Below are positions 27,938 to 36,744 of a stretch of 64,000 bases of DNA, piece by piece; position 1 is the stretch's first letter, and each line of letters begins with the position of its first letter. The position numbers and the translations under genes are program-made. The stretch spans positions 88,127 to 152,126 of the forward strand of contig JANYLK010000218.1 of NCBI GenBank assembly GCA_025357875.1, in the 5' to 3' direction. This stretch comes from Granulicella sp. (lineage in GTDB: Bacteria > Acidobacteriota > Terriglobia > Terriglobales > Acidobacteriaceae). Below the pieces are notes generated by a model, which worked only from the letters and a program-made list of their open reading frames with translations, did no database searches and was not told the DNA's origin.

Positions 27938-28260
27938 TGCATTCTCCAGTCAAAGCACGTGAGACCGCGCTGCCCCACAACACTTGCAGCTTACGGAGAT
28001 TGACGGATCAACCCCGTCGTTTAGTTTCAGGCCTGCTACGGCATTCTGAATAGACGGATACAGAAACATATACTTTCATCCCAGTTTATCTCAGCGCAAG
28101 ACGCTTTGATCATGGCGAATTGGATGTCATGAAATACGCCTTCTTTACTCGATCTGCTGTCGTTAACGCAAACTTTCACGAAGCTACAACACTCTGCGCA
28201 ATGTTCACAAACTCTTCTCAAGGTTTTCAATCCGTGTTCACCCTGGTGGGACGCATAGCG
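27938..28260. other. Intergenic region upstream of the efflux operon
   Basis: 323 bases without a convincing gene. It must contain the promoter of the mdtABC-like operon on the minus strand and the 3' end region of the glycosyltransferase transcript. I see no strong terminator or clear operator; short open frames here lack ribosome-binding sites and family resemblance. Confidence 0.5.
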
Positions 28261-29448
28261 TCAGAGATCTCGCTTTGCATGGTCGCGGAGCTCATTCAGG
28301 GGGTAGAAGGTGCCACGCCAAGCGACGCCGCCACGGAGCATAGTGGCCACCATCGATCGCAGCATAGAATATGCCAATACAACCGCACCAACCGGAAAAG
28401 AAATCGCGTAAAGCGGCGAGATCTGGCTGGAACGACCGGAGAGTATATACAGACCGAAGACTGAGCCTAAAGCGATCAATTCAGGAATAAGTGTCAGACG
28501 CATCGCCAGAAAGCCGATCGGAGCTACGCAGAAGACCACCATCCCCACGGCCCCCGCAAGCAGCATTTCCGGCCGGAATCGGAAGACAGCAAAGAGATTC
28601 TTGGTCATGCCGATAACGATGCCTAGAGCGCCGGCTGCCCAGTGAACGCTAACCATTCCCGGAGCGGTTGCGACTCGCTGGCGAAGACCCACGCGCTTCA
28701 CCCTGCGACCGAGAGCCAGGTCTTCGAGGATCTCCATTGGAGCTACCTCAAAGCCGCCGAGTTGCTGATATGCGGACGTGCGAATCAAGTTGAAGGCGCC
28801 TACACCGATCGCGTCACGCTTGGCTGCAGGGTCAGCGACGCGCCACAGTCGAACCGCCCAAAGGCTCATCACCTGTAGATAGGCCAGAATTATCCCTTCG
28901 CCGACAGTCTTGACGATGGTGGTCGGCAGCAAGACAAAATGATCGGCGTTGGCGCTCACAGCGTTGGCAAGTGAGCGACGGATCGCGTCAGACCGGAAGA
29001 TAATATCGGCATCTGTGAAGAGCAGGTAATCAGGATTGTGGTCAGCGATCGCGGCGCGGGCAGCAACCGACATCGCATGTGTCTTGCCCAGCCAGTTTGC
29101 CGGGAGTTCGGAGATGCTGATGACCTCGAGACAATTGCTGTTTTCACGGGCGAGTCTGCCCATAAGAGCGCCCGTCTGGTCGGTGGAGCGATCGTCCACA
29201 GCAACGATGCGGAGTTGCGCGTAGTCCTGCGCTAGCAAAGACTGTAGGCATCCAGACACGTTTGCGGCCTCGTTGCGAGCCGGAACGATCACGATGACGG
29301 ACGGACTGCCCGCCGGTGAAACGTCATACCTAGGTGCCAGCAGATTGGGAATGGTGGCAAGGCCTCGCGCGGCTTCTACCAGCTTTGACAGCCAGGCGAG
29401 CGCGACAAGCCAAGCGCAAACGATGAGGACCGGATGAAGAAGATGCAT
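28261..29448 (-). CDS. Hopene-associated-type family 2 glycosyltransferase (HpnB-like)
   Basis: 395 residues. One N-terminal membrane helix (LIVCAWLVALAWLSKLVEAA), then a GT-A domain with VIVIVPARNEAANVSGCLQS, the VDDRSTDQT nucleotide-sugar site, and LLFTDADIIF as the DxD metal site, a QLGGFE acceptor-loop and a GRRVKRVGLRQ segment; several C-terminal membrane helices follow (about 290-375). The layout matches HpnB, usually found in hopanoid clusters. No hopanoid gene is visible here, so the true acceptor is uncertain; other membrane GT2 roles (glycolipid synthesis) are possible. Confidence 0.8.
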   Translation of the reverse strand: MHLLHPVLIVCAWLVALAWLSKLVEAARGLATIPNLLAPRYDVSPAGSPSVIVIVPARNEAANVSGCLQSLLAQDYAQLRIVAVDDRSTDQTGALMGRLARENSNCLEVISISELPANWLGKTHAMSVAARAAIADHNPDYLLFTDADIIFRSDAIRRSLANAVSANADHFVLLPTTIVKTVGEGIILAYLQVMSLWAVRLWRVADPAAKRDAIGVGAFNLIRTSAYQQLGGFEVAPMEILEDLALGRRVKRVGLRQRVATAPGMVSVHWAAGALGIVIGMTKNLFAVFRFRPEMLLAGAVGMVVFCVAPIGFLAMRLTLIPELIALGSVFGLYILSGRSSQISPLYAISFPVGAVVLAYSMLRSMVATMLRGGVAWRGTFYPLNELRDHAKRDL

Positions 29449-29486
29449 TGAGTTAGGTTCTCACTTCCGGCGGCTGCATGGGTAAT

Positions 29487-30779
29487 TCACGCGGGATCCA
29501 TGCCGGAAGGAAGGCTATGCTCATAGCGGCCTCCAATGAAAAGCAGGACGGCTGCGATGAGCATGGTTAGGAGTGTCAGTCCAAGGCCCGTCGAGAGCGT
29601 GGACCTGTCACTGACAATGCCGATCAACTTGGGCGAAGGCGTGTCGCCAAGCGCGTGGATCATGAGTATCTCGATGGCTATGGCAGAGGAGCGGATCGAT
29701 GCTGGAACCGCGTTGATGATCGCCGCATTGAGCGGTCCCATGCCGAGGAAGATCAGGAACATGGCAACCGCGAGTGCAGGTAGCATCGTCGCTCGCGGGC
29801 CAAAGAAGCACAAGACAGCAGGCGGAACAGTAAGTCCGGCAGACCAGGCTGATACCAGGAAAAGTGCGCGATGATTGGTGCGTAGCCAGCGCTGGGCGAT
29901 CCATCCCCCGATGGCTGTTCCGCCGAGTCCGCCGATCGCCGTGATGGCGCCGAGCGTGATGCCGACAGACGTGGGAGCGAAGCCACTGCGCTCCAGGAAA
30001 GACGGCATCCACGCGGAGATTCCACCCAGCGAGAACGTGACCATTGCCATGCCGAGCGTTGCGTACATGTAACGTGGATTGACGGCCAGTTTTGCGATCA
30101 TTCGCAGACTGTCGCGGACGGTTTGGCTGAAGCTGTGCGCGGATTCTTTGGGTTGCGCGTCAGGATGAGGATCGCTGGCGCCGCGCGCTGGTTCCTTCAA
30201 CAGAAACACCATCACGATCGCGATGGTCAGACCCGGAACCGCCGAGACGTAGAACGGCATACGCCAGCCGAACTTCGAGCCGATGATCTCCCCAATCAGG
30301 TAGCCGATCGCGGCACCAACAGGAATTGCTGTGTAGAAGATGGTGAGGATGCGATTGCGCTGGTCCTCGGGATAGAAGTCCGAGAGCAGGGCGGGTGCGT
30401 AGATTCCGAGCGATGCTTCGCCGATGCCAAGGATCGCATGCCGGAAGAGAAGCGAATTGAATACGTGGACTGTTCCGGTAAGGATGTTGACGGTGCTGAT
30501 GGCAACCGCGCAAATGATCAGGAGCGGCTTACGCGGGAGATGATCGCCGAGCCAGCCGGTGAACGGCGCGGACAGCATGTACGTTAGAAAAAACCAGAAA
30601 GTGATTGAACCGATCTGCGAATCGGAGACCCCAAACTCCTTCTTGACGAGTTCCTGAACGCCCGGAAGGATATAGCGATCGATGTAGTTGACCAAATTGA
30701 GCGCGGTGAGCAAAACGAGCGCGGTGGTCGCTCCGGCGACGGAGCGGAGCGGAAACCTGGGCTTGGTCGCGGCGGCCAT
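29487..30779 (-). CDS. MFS transporter, spinster-like
   Basis: 430 residues with 12 predicted membrane helices. LNLVNYIDRYILPGVQELVK near the N-terminus and the loop 2-3 motif GWLGDHLPRKPLL are typical of the major facilitator superfamily, and the FGVSDSQIGSITFWFFLTYM stretch and RHAILGIGEASLGIYAPALL recall the spinster branch (sphingolipid-type or organic acid carriers). The substrate cannot be read from sequence. It follows queF on the same strand 35 bases downstream, but there is no functional link apparent. Confidence 0.85.
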   Translation of the reverse strand: MAAATKPRFPLRSVAGATTALVLLTALNLVNYIDRYILPGVQELVKKEFGVSDSQIGSITFWFFLTYMLSAPFTGWLGDHLPRKPLLIICAVAISTVNILTGTVHVFNSLLFRHAILGIGEASLGIYAPALLSDFYPEDQRNRILTIFYTAIPVGAAIGYLIGEIIGSKFGWRMPFYVSAVPGLTIAIVMVFLLKEPARGASDPHPDAQPKESAHSFSQTVRDSLRMIAKLAVNPRYMYATLGMAMVTFSLGGISAWMPSFLERSGFAPTSVGITLGAITAIGGLGGTAIGGWIAQRWLRTNHRALFLVSAWSAGLTVPPAVLCFFGPRATMLPALAVAMFLIFLGMGPLNAAIINAVPASIRSSAIAIEILMIHALGDTPSPKLIGIVSDRSTLSTGLGLTLLTMLIAAVLLFIGGRYEHSLPSGMDPA

Positions 30780-30814
30780 CTTTGGGCAGAATAGCAGGCT
30801 CCGTGACCGCCTGC

Positions 30815-31219
30815 CTAAGTAACGTCAGGCCGGGGATAGGTGGCTTCGACTATGGTCGAAATTCCGCCGCGCGGGCGAAAGTCGCCGACAACCTTTGCCC
30901 AGACTGGCTTGCAGGATTTGACTACATCGTCGAGAACTTGATTGACGATATTCTCCTGAAAAATGCCGAGGTTGCGATAGGTGAAGAGATATTCTTTTAG
31001 ACTTTTCAGCTCCATGCAGTGTTCGCGCGGCATGTAGCGGATCGTAAGGCGCCCAAAGTCGGGCAAACCTGTCTTCGGGCAGACCGAGGTAAATTCGGGA
31101 TCGTCGACGAGAATCTCGTATGCGCGAAACTGATTCGCCCAAGTGTCGATGGAAGGAAATTTTGTATCTAAACCTGCTGCGGCGTGGGTGTCGGTGTAGC
31201 CGGTTTTCTGGGTGGGCAT
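30815..31219 (-). CDS. queF: NADPH-dependent 7-cyano-7-deazaguanine reductase QueF
   Basis: 134 residues, the short (type I, unimodular) QueF. The T-fold core contains SVCPKTGLPDFGRLTIRYMP with the catalytic Cys that forms a thioimide with preQ0, and the QueF motif CMELKSLKEYLFTYRNLGIF, then QENIVNQVLDDVV. It reduces preQ0 to preQ1 in queuosine tRNA synthesis. Start ATG 31219 is the only reasonable start. It stands between an M48 protease gene and an MFS gene on the same strand; other que genes are not in the window. Confidence 0.93.
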   Translation of the reverse strand: MPTQKTGYTDTHAAAGLDTKFPSIDTWANQFRAYEILVDDPEFTSVCPKTGLPDFGRLTIRYMPREHCMELKSLKEYLFTYRNLGIFQENIVNQVLDDVVKSCKPVWAKVVGDFRPRGGISTIVEATYPRPDVT

Positions 31220-31262
31220 ATTGTTATCTTATCTTTCGCGCAGTTACAAGGCCAAATACAGA

Positions 31263-31288
31263 GATTCTCAGCTGCGCTCAGAATGACG
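31263..31288. repeat. Dispersed short repeat, copy A
   Basis: GATTCTCAGCTGCGCTCAG followed by AATGACG lies between queF and the M48 gene. The same core, GATTCTTCGCTGCGCTCAG-like, recurs at 33191, 33241 and 33815. It reads FERSEES-like on the minus strand when translated. Such palindromic-flanked elements are common in Acidobacteriota genomes; here it is intergenic. Confidence 0.7.
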
Positions 31289-31320
31289 ACGCAAGTAGTA
31301 GGTTGCAGGCCTATATCGAC

Positions 31321-32574
31321 CTAGTCGCGACGACCGAGGGTTGGGCGGTCGTCACCGGAGGTAGAGGTTCCGCTGGGGCTGTTTGGATCGTTGTTGGTTC
31401 CACCGACGCGACGGAGGGTGGGCTTATTTCCGCCACTCTTGTCATTGAGCTTGCGCTTGTTCTCGATGCGAGCTAGGCGTGTCTTGATGTCGTCGAATTC
31501 GCTGGTTGTCACGACGTAATCGGGACGCGCCGGCATGATCGTGGCAATCTCGGTCTCAGAATGCCTGATGCGGTCTGGCGTCTGCGGGTGGTCGGCAAAA
31601 ACCTTTGCTAGCGTGCCGGGTTTGTGCTTCTCCAGCGCGTCAATCTTTTCGAAGAACTGGATGAAGGCCTGCGGGTCGTAGCCGGCCTTATACATGTATT
31701 GCAGGCCGAGCCAGTCGGCTTCGGATTCAAATTCGCGTGAGAATTCAAGGAAGCTGATAGGTACAGCGAGTTGAGCTGCCTCGTAGATACCGTAGCCGGT
31801 CCACGAGCCCTGGGTGAATATGATCAGCGGGATAGAACCGATCTGTGCGTAGTTCATGCGGGTCATCTCGCGGGCTGCGTGGTGGGCGCAAACGTGAGCA
31901 GTCTCATGGGCCATAACGCCGGCCAGTTCAGCCTCTTCGTCGGCCGCCATAATAAGGCCGGAGTTGACATAGAAGAATCCGCCGGGAAGCGCCATTGCGT
32001 TGATCTCGTCGGAATCGATGACCTTTATCGTGAAGGGCACTTTGCAGTCGGAGTTTTTGACAATGTTCTGGCCGACGCGGTTGACGTACTCGACAACGAC
32101 CGGGTCGGTGACGAGGTGGGCTGACTTCTCTATCTCCATCGAATACTGTTTGCCCATTCCGATTTCGCCATTGACAGAGTACCAATTGCCGAGGCCGCGT
32201 TTGCCAATGTTGCGGGTGCCGACTGCGTCAACGTCGTCTTCGCTTCCCTTTTTAATGTGCGGGTCGAGCGCCTCGCCCGGTGACGGCAACACGTCAGTTT
32301 TTGTTTTTGGCGCTGGGACCTTAGCGGCGCTAGCCTTGGCCGGATCAGTCTTGATGGGGTCCGTTCCCGTTCCTGGCAATTTAACCGGGGCGGGGCTAGC
32401 GGCATCGCCCGAAGGTATTGTGCTTGTTTGCACCGATGGTGTGGACACCGGAGCGGAGGTACCGGGCGGTGGCGCTGCCGGATTGGAAGGCTGCTGAGCG
32501 AACGAGTGGGACGCCAGCGCGAGCGCGGCGACGGTGAGCAGAGCGGCGAGGCCGAACTGGAAACGAGGACGCAT
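31321..32574 (-). CDS. Secreted/periplasmic M48 family zinc metalloprotease
   Basis: 417 residues from ATG 32574; an in-frame start at 32730 adds 52 residues with no signal-like sequence before the real signal peptide (FQFGLAALLTVAALALASHS, then FAQ). A Pro/Ala/Lys-rich linker follows, then the peptidase domain: NAMALPGGFFYVNSGLI, the zinc site MAHETAHVCAHHAAREMT (HExxH), and the third ligand Glu in FSREFESEADWLGLQYMYKA. BepA-like proteases of this group act on outer-membrane assembly in the periplasm. The C-terminal ~60 residues are polar. Adjacent to the secretin operon; a role in secretin or envelope quality control is possible but inferred. Confidence 0.9.
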   Translation of the reverse strand: MRPRFQFGLAALLTVAALALASHSFAQQPSNPAAPPPGTSAPVSTPSVQTSTIPSGDAASPAPVKLPGTGTDPIKTDPAKASAAKVPAPKTKTDVLPSPGEALDPHIKKGSEDDVDAVGTRNIGKRGLGNWYSVNGEIGMGKQYSMEIEKSAHLVTDPVVVEYVNRVGQNIVKNSDCKVPFTIKVIDSDEINAMALPGGFFYVNSGLIMAADEEAELAGVMAHETAHVCAHHAAREMTRMNYAQIGSIPLIIFTQGSWTGYGIYEAAQLAVPISFLEFSREFESEADWLGLQYMYKAGYDPQAFIQFFEKIDALEKHKPGTLAKVFADHPQTPDRIRHSETEIATIMPARPDYVVTTSEFDDIKTRLARIENKRKLNDKSGGNKPTLRRVGGTNNDPNSPSGTSTSGDDRPTLGRRD

Positions 32575-32723
32575 AATCTTTCTCCGGGAGGATCGCGCTA
32601 CCTGCGGACGAGCGCAACTCAGCACCTCTTTAGACGCAGTATGCGCCAATCTAGTAAGCATTGGCATAATTCCCCTCCCGTCCCAGGGGGTACCTATAGC
32701 TAACTCTCTTTGCTGCAGCATGT

Positions 32724-33302
32724 TCACCAAGTATTGTAGGACGTTCCATCAGTGGCATTGGCCTGGGCGCCGGAATGGACGTCGTCAATGCCCCCGGAAT
32801 CGGTCTGGTCAATCGAACTAAGAGTGTCGGACTGGCTGGTAATCCAGGAGTCACTGCGACCGGTGATGGGGTCCTTGGGGAGGGCCTTAAGGTAACCGGA
32901 ACTGACGAGATCTTCCAGGCTCTGGGGTGCCTTCTGCTTATCGACGGTGTAGGAGCCGATGGCGGTGCGCATGACTTGTAGATCTTCTCGAAGCACGGCT
33001 TCTTTTGCGGCTTTGACGTTGCGAGTGTAGGACGGGACCGCCATAGCCGCGAGGGTGGCGATGATCATCATGACGATAAGCAGTTCGAGGAGGGTAAAGC
33101 CGGATTCCAGGCACGAGGGTCCAGGTTTGAGGTTCGAAGGCCGCAAGCGGGGTGCCGTGGGGAGGGGATGAAACCCAAGGGCAAAATGCCGAGATTCTTC
33201 GCGGCGCTCAGACTGACACGGGTGGCTGGCTGGGGACTGGTCGCTGTGCTCGGAATGACCGTGAGGCTCGAGCGGGGGCGCGGGTTGGAGTGGGTTCACC
33301 AT
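32724..33302 (-). CDS. Type II secretion-like prepilin protein (pseudopilin) 1
   Basis: 192 residues read from ATG 33302, which overlaps the stop of the preceding gene (ATGGTGA). The prepilin peptidase motif is SG-FTLLELLIVMMIIATLAA, with cleavage expected after Gly at about residue 69 and the +5 Glu present. The mature part is GspG-like: AVPSYTRNVKAAKEAVLRED, LYVDKQKAPQSLEDLVSSGY-type pattern, DPITGRSD, and an aromatic end SYNTW. The leader is about 68 residues, far longer than usual, and contains repeat-derived sequence (SERREESRHF). A shorter leader from an internal CTG just before the motif is possible. It partners the secretin and second pseudopilin. Confidence 0.78.
   Translation of the reverse strand: MVNPLQPAPPLEPHGHSEHSDQSPASHPCQSERREESRHFALGFHPLPTAPRLRPSNLKPGPSCLESGFTLLELLIVMMIIATLAAMAVPSYTRNVKAAKEAVLREDLQVMRTAIGSYTVDKQKAPQSLEDLVSSGYLKALPKDPITGRSDSWITSQSDTLSSIDQTDSGGIDDVHSGAQANATDGTSYNTW
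33191..33262. repeat. Dispersed short repeat, copies B and B' inside a prepilin leader
   Basis: GAGATTCTTCGCGGCGCTCAG at 33191 (first 20 of the core match) and a related TCGCTGTGCTCGGAATGAC at 33241 lie within the leader-coding part of the prepilin gene 32724-33302, encoding SERREESRHF and HSEHSDQS. They match copies A and C. Confidence 0.65.
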
Positions 33303-33919
33303 GTGCTGTACTTTGTCCCGTCCAGGGCTGTGCCGGCGCTCTTGGTATACACGTCAAAGACGTTTTGCCCGCCCCAACTCTCGGCGTCGGCGTCGTCCTG
33401 ATTGGATCGGAGGCCCCACTCGGTCGACCGGGTCATGGGGTCGGTGGGGACGGCTCGCAGGAAGCGGACTTTTTTAGCTTGAACGTCTACGCCATCGACG
33501 AGGGTCTGCAGGTCGGGAGGGTATCCTGCGCTGTCCGTCTTTAACTGAATGGCTCCACGGTCAGCTGCGTCTTTGTACCGGTCGACGGCATCGCGCATCT
33601 CCCAGAGGTCGCGACGGAGTTCGCGTTCTTTTTCGCGCTTGACCTGAAACTTGGCCATGGGCAGGGCGGCGGTCGCGAGTATGCCGACGATAGCGACCGT
33701 GATGATGAGTTCGATGAGGGTGAGGCCGGAATCCGAGTTCGGGGTTCGAGATTCGAGGTTTGAGGTGGGCAGGCTGGGACCGCTTGAGGCGGCCGGCGCA
33801 GAGGCGAAATGGGCGGATTCTTCGCTGCGCTCAAAATGGCAACGGCGGCGGAATCGAACGCGATGCCCTGACACCCTGCTTGTTGGATCCTGAGCCTTGG
33901 ACCTCACGTTCCACCTCAC
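33296..33919 (-). CDS. Type II secretion-like prepilin protein (pseudopilin) 2
   Basis: 207 residues from GTG 33919, which overlaps the secretin stop as GTGA. The prepilin site is DSG-LTLIELIITVAIVGILA, preceded by a ~65-residue leader that contains CHFERSEESAHFA, the translated dispersed repeat. The mature part has KFQVKREKERELRRDLWEMR, a YPPDLQTLVDGVD segment, AVPTDPMTRSTEWGLR and a KYSTW end, matching GspG-like proteins and the neighbouring pseudopilin. It is co-transcribed with the secretin. Whether the long leader is made, or an internal start is used, is unknown. Confidence 0.78.
   Translation of the reverse strand: MRWNVRSKAQDPTSRVSGHRVRFRRRCHFERSEESAHFASAPAASSGPSLPTSNLESRTPNSDSGLTLIELIITVAIVGILATAALPMAKFQVKREKERELRRDLWEMRDAVDRYKDAADRGAIQLKTDSAGYPPDLQTLVDGVDVQAKKVRFLRAVPTDPMTRSTEWGLRSNQDDADAESWGGQNVFDVYTKSAGTALDGTKYSTW
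33815..33841. repeat. Dispersed short repeat, copy C inside a prepilin leader
   Basis: GGATTCTTCGCTGCGCTCA followed by AAATGGCA is the closest copy to the intergenic element at 31263. On the minus strand it encodes CHFERSEES in the leader of the prepilin gene 33296-33919. Confidence 0.7.
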
Positions 33920-36312
33920 TTCACATGGACCGCGGCGGCGGTACCGGTCGCGGGCAGGTTTGCCTGGAGACTGTTCTTGGCGGCCATCTTAACCAGGGTG
34001 ATGTTGGTGTCTCCTGCGCCAATTGCCTTGAAGGTCAGCGTGCATACTTCGCCCTGGCCGTTGACGCCGCCAACACCCGGTGGCCGGGATGCAGAGATTG
34101 TCACAAATCCGTTGCCTTCGTCGCGATGCACCAGCGCTACCGGCTGGCCGTCGCCACCGAGCAGGCCTCCCGCATCTACATTGACCAATTGCAGGACCTT
34201 GGGATCAAACTGGATCTGCAGCGGGACAGAGAAAACGTCATGCGCGTTGGATAGAACTATGGACGATTGAAAAGTGCTGCCCAGGGGATGCATGGAGTTG
34301 GCCGGGAAGACGGTCAGTTGAACAGGCAAGCCAGCGGCCGCTGCGGCAGCGGTTTGCGGGGCTCCTCCGGGAGTAGGCGGCATGGCCTGCTGCTTCATTT
34401 GTTGGACCATAGCGGCGGCAGCGTTTGCGGCGGTCATGGTGGGGGGAGCGGGAGAAGTGGCGCTGGCCGGGAACAGATTGTCGATCGGAGTATCGGAGTG
34501 GCGAATTTCAATATTCTGTTGTGTGCCGGTATCGATGGCGCGGGTATTGAGGCTGGTCAGCACCGATTCGCGGACGATGTGCGGAATGAGGATGAAGACA
34601 ACTTCATCCTGCTGGCTCTCCTTGAAAACGGAGCCAAAGAAATACTTAAGTAGGGGAATTTCGGATAGGCCCGGAGTGCCGCTGTTGGTGGTGTTATCGG
34701 TCTTGGTGAGGATTCCGGCAAGCAGGCAGGGTTCGCCGTCGCGCAACTGGATGGTGGTGCTGTCGGAGCGCTGGCCGATGATGGGTTCGGTGACTCCGGA
34801 GATGGTGACCGAGCCACTTTGGCTGGAGACTTCCACGTTGAGTTTGAGCGAAACCTCGCGATCGAGATGGATGGTCGGGGTCATGTCGATGTTGACGCCG
34901 ACATCGAGGTAGGTGAACTGGGTCTGTACGCCGAAGCCTCCAAGCCCGCCAGCGGCACCGACTCCTGCGCCGCCGCCGAAGGAGCCGGTGGCGATGGGAA
35001 TTCTGGAGCCGATCTTAAGTTTGGCGTTCTGACCGTCGGTGGCGCGGATGCTCGGGTTCTGCAGGACGCGAGTATCGGCGTCCGAGAGTAGCGCATTGAG
35101 AGTGCCACCACCGATGGTGACGGCGAAGTTGGTGGCATTGATATTGGCCAGGGTATTCAGCGTGAAATTCGACGAGGTGCTTGTATTGGTGCCGACGTTT
35201 GTGCCGGTGCCAGTGCCAGTATTGTTGGTGTTCGTCGTTGCCTGCGGGGATAGTCCAATGGATTGTGGTAGCGTGATGCCGAGATTGCGGATCTTATCGC
35301 GATTGACCTCGAGTATGGCGACATCGACGACGACTTCAGCTTTGGTGCGATCAAGGTCATTCAGCAGTTTTTGGACAAGCAGAAGGTGCTCAGGGGGAGC
35401 CCGCATGACGATGGCATTCTGTGAGGCGACGAGATATATCTTGTCTTCGGGCGAGAGCACGTTACGGATCGCTGTGAGAATCTCGTTGGCGTCGGACTGC
35501 TGTCCCGCGTTGGTGAGATAGAAGGTTTGGACTGCGACCTCATCGAGGTCATGGTGCTTCTGCGTGGTGCTTGAGGCGACGAATATGGTGTCCGGCGTGA
35601 TGACTTTGTAAAAGGTCCCGGCGATGGTTCCGACGATTCGCAGCGCATCCGACAGGGTGACGTTAACCAGATCGATGGGGACACGCCTGGATTGGTAGTC
35701 GGGATCGAAGAGGACATTGAGGCCGGCGCCCTTGCCAAGCGCGGTGTAGATGTACTTAGTGTCCTCGATCGTATGAAGGGTGACGAGTTCGTCTGACATC
35801 GGCTTGAGGACGATGGGGGCGGAGACCTGGCTTACGTCACGCAGGGCGGCGCTTGCTGCGGCGGCAGGTGACGGCTGAGAGGAAGAGGTGCCGGGGAGCG
35901 TGTCCAGGCGCTTAGTAATCTGGATCTCCTGGGTGGCGGACTCGTTGGATGGGTCGATCTGAAGGGCGCGGGTGAACTGGTTGAGGGCTGCGCCGAGATC
36001 ACCGCTCTCGCGGAGGATGCGGCCGCGATCCACATGAGCGGCGGCAGCCTGAAAACGCATGCGGTCGACCCGCGCCGTATAGCGCATATCTTTAGGACTT
36101 TTCTCGTGGGCCTGGCGATAGGCCTCGTAGGCGGTGTCGTAGTCTTCGCGGAGTTCGGCGGCCTGACCACGCTTGTTCCAACTGCTGGCGCTCTGAGCAT
36201 GGGCTGAGAGACTAGCGGCCATGCCAGCGAGCAGGACGAACAGCGCAGCGAAGTATGCTCGACGCGCAGAGGAGAAAAGCCTTGATGTCAACGTTGAGGG
36301 CCTGCGACTCAT
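33916..36312 (-). CDS. GspD-like secretin with N-terminal TPR and C-terminal cohesin-like domain
   Basis: 798 residues from ATG 36312, chosen because a signal peptide follows (RRAYFAALFVLLAGMAASLS, AHA); the frame is open 101 codons further upstream but lacks a signal there. Order: TPR-like helices at ~25-110 (WNKRGQAAELREDYDTAYEA, GDLGAALNQFTRALQIDP), secretin N-domains at ~150-330 (YKVITPDTIFVASSTTQKHH; AIVMRAPPEHLLLVQKLLND), the secretin pore at ~340-580 (LQNPSIRATDGQNAKLKIGS, and DGEPCLLAGILTKTDNTT), an Ala/Pro/Gln-rich linker, and a C-terminal cohesin-like beta-sandwich at ~670-798 (LPVQLTVFPANSMHPLGSTF; PLQIQFDPKVLQLVNVDAGG). It should form the outer-membrane pore for a T2SS or type IV pilus-like machine. 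Two prepilin genes are coupled behind it. Confidence 0.87.
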   Translation of the reverse strand: MSRRPSTLTSRLFSSARRAYFAALFVLLAGMAASLSAHAQSASSWNKRGQAAELREDYDTAYEAYRQAHEKSPKDMRYTARVDRMRFQAAAAHVDRGRILRESGDLGAALNQFTRALQIDPSNESATQEIQITKRLDTLPGTSSSQPSPAAAASAALRDVSQVSAPIVLKPMSDELVTLHTIEDTKYIYTALGKGAGLNVLFDPDYQSRRVPIDLVNVTLSDALRIVGTIAGTFYKVITPDTIFVASSTTQKHHDLDEVAVQTFYLTNAGQQSDANEILTAIRNVLSPEDKIYLVASQNAIVMRAPPEHLLLVQKLLNDLDRTKAEVVVDVAILEVNRDKIRNLGITLPQSIGLSPQATTNTNNTGTGTGTNVGTNTSTSSNFTLNTLANINATNFAVTIGGGTLNALLSDADTRVLQNPSIRATDGQNAKLKIGSRIPIATGSFGGGAGVGAAGGLGGFGVQTQFTYLDVGVNIDMTPTIHLDREVSLKLNVEVSSQSGSVTISGVTEPIIGQRSDSTTIQLRDGEPCLLAGILTKTDNTTNSGTPGLSEIPLLKYFFGSVFKESQQDEVVFILIPHIVRESVLTSLNTRAIDTGTQQNIEIRHSDTPIDNLFPASATSPAPPTMTAANAAAAMVQQMKQQAMPPTPGGAPQTAAAAAAGLPVQLTVFPANSMHPLGSTFQSSIVLSNAHDVFSVPLQIQFDPKVLQLVNVDAGGLLGGDGQPVALVHRDEGNGFVTISASRPPGVGGVNGQGEVCTLTFKAIGAGDTNITLVKMAAKNSLQANLPATGTAAAVHVK

Positions 36313-36744
36313 GCCAATGGTATGTGCTTCCTTTGCGCCGAATATCCGTGAAAGTTGGATGGACGTGTTTTGTGAAGCACCGCGCCCGGAATTCAGGCCA
36401 CTGGCTCCGTAGGATGGATTTGGCGTTAAACCATCCCTTTGCCCAAGGGCATCCAATCGGTTGCCGTTTGCCGGACGGCCACAGTCGCTAAACTGTTTGG
36501 ACTCTGGCGAGTATACCATTCGGATCACGTTCGGCCCTTCCAAATCTTCTTGCGTTTCAACTACCTGCGGACGAGATTTTCTACTGACGATACGGATATG
36601 GCGATTGGAGATCATTTGTTAGACGTATTGCGATCGCCCATGTGAGGTGAAATGAAGCCTCATGTTAAACTCGGGGTTTAGAAAAGAAGCGCTCTGGCTG
36701 AGTGAGCGATATTTTTAAGATCTTCCCAGATAATATTTTCTGCT
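36313..36744. other. Divergent region between the secretin gene and smpB
   Basis: 432 bases. The minus strand is open in the secretin frame to 36615 but shows no signal peptide or family resemblance there. On the plus strand GATAAT at 36729-36734 ends ten bases before the smpB ATG, with no ribosome-binding sequence between. Promoters for both directions must lie here. No RNA gene was recognised. Confidence 0.5.

Noticed and set aside
28036-28464. Short open frames on both strands between the efflux operon and the glycosyltransferase
   Set aside because: No ribosome-binding sites, no domain-like sequence, and partly antisense to the glycosyltransferase.
36313-36615. 101-codon upstream extension of the secretin
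   Set aside because: The signal peptide starts at residue ~112 of that longer frame, so ATG 36312 is the more sensible start.
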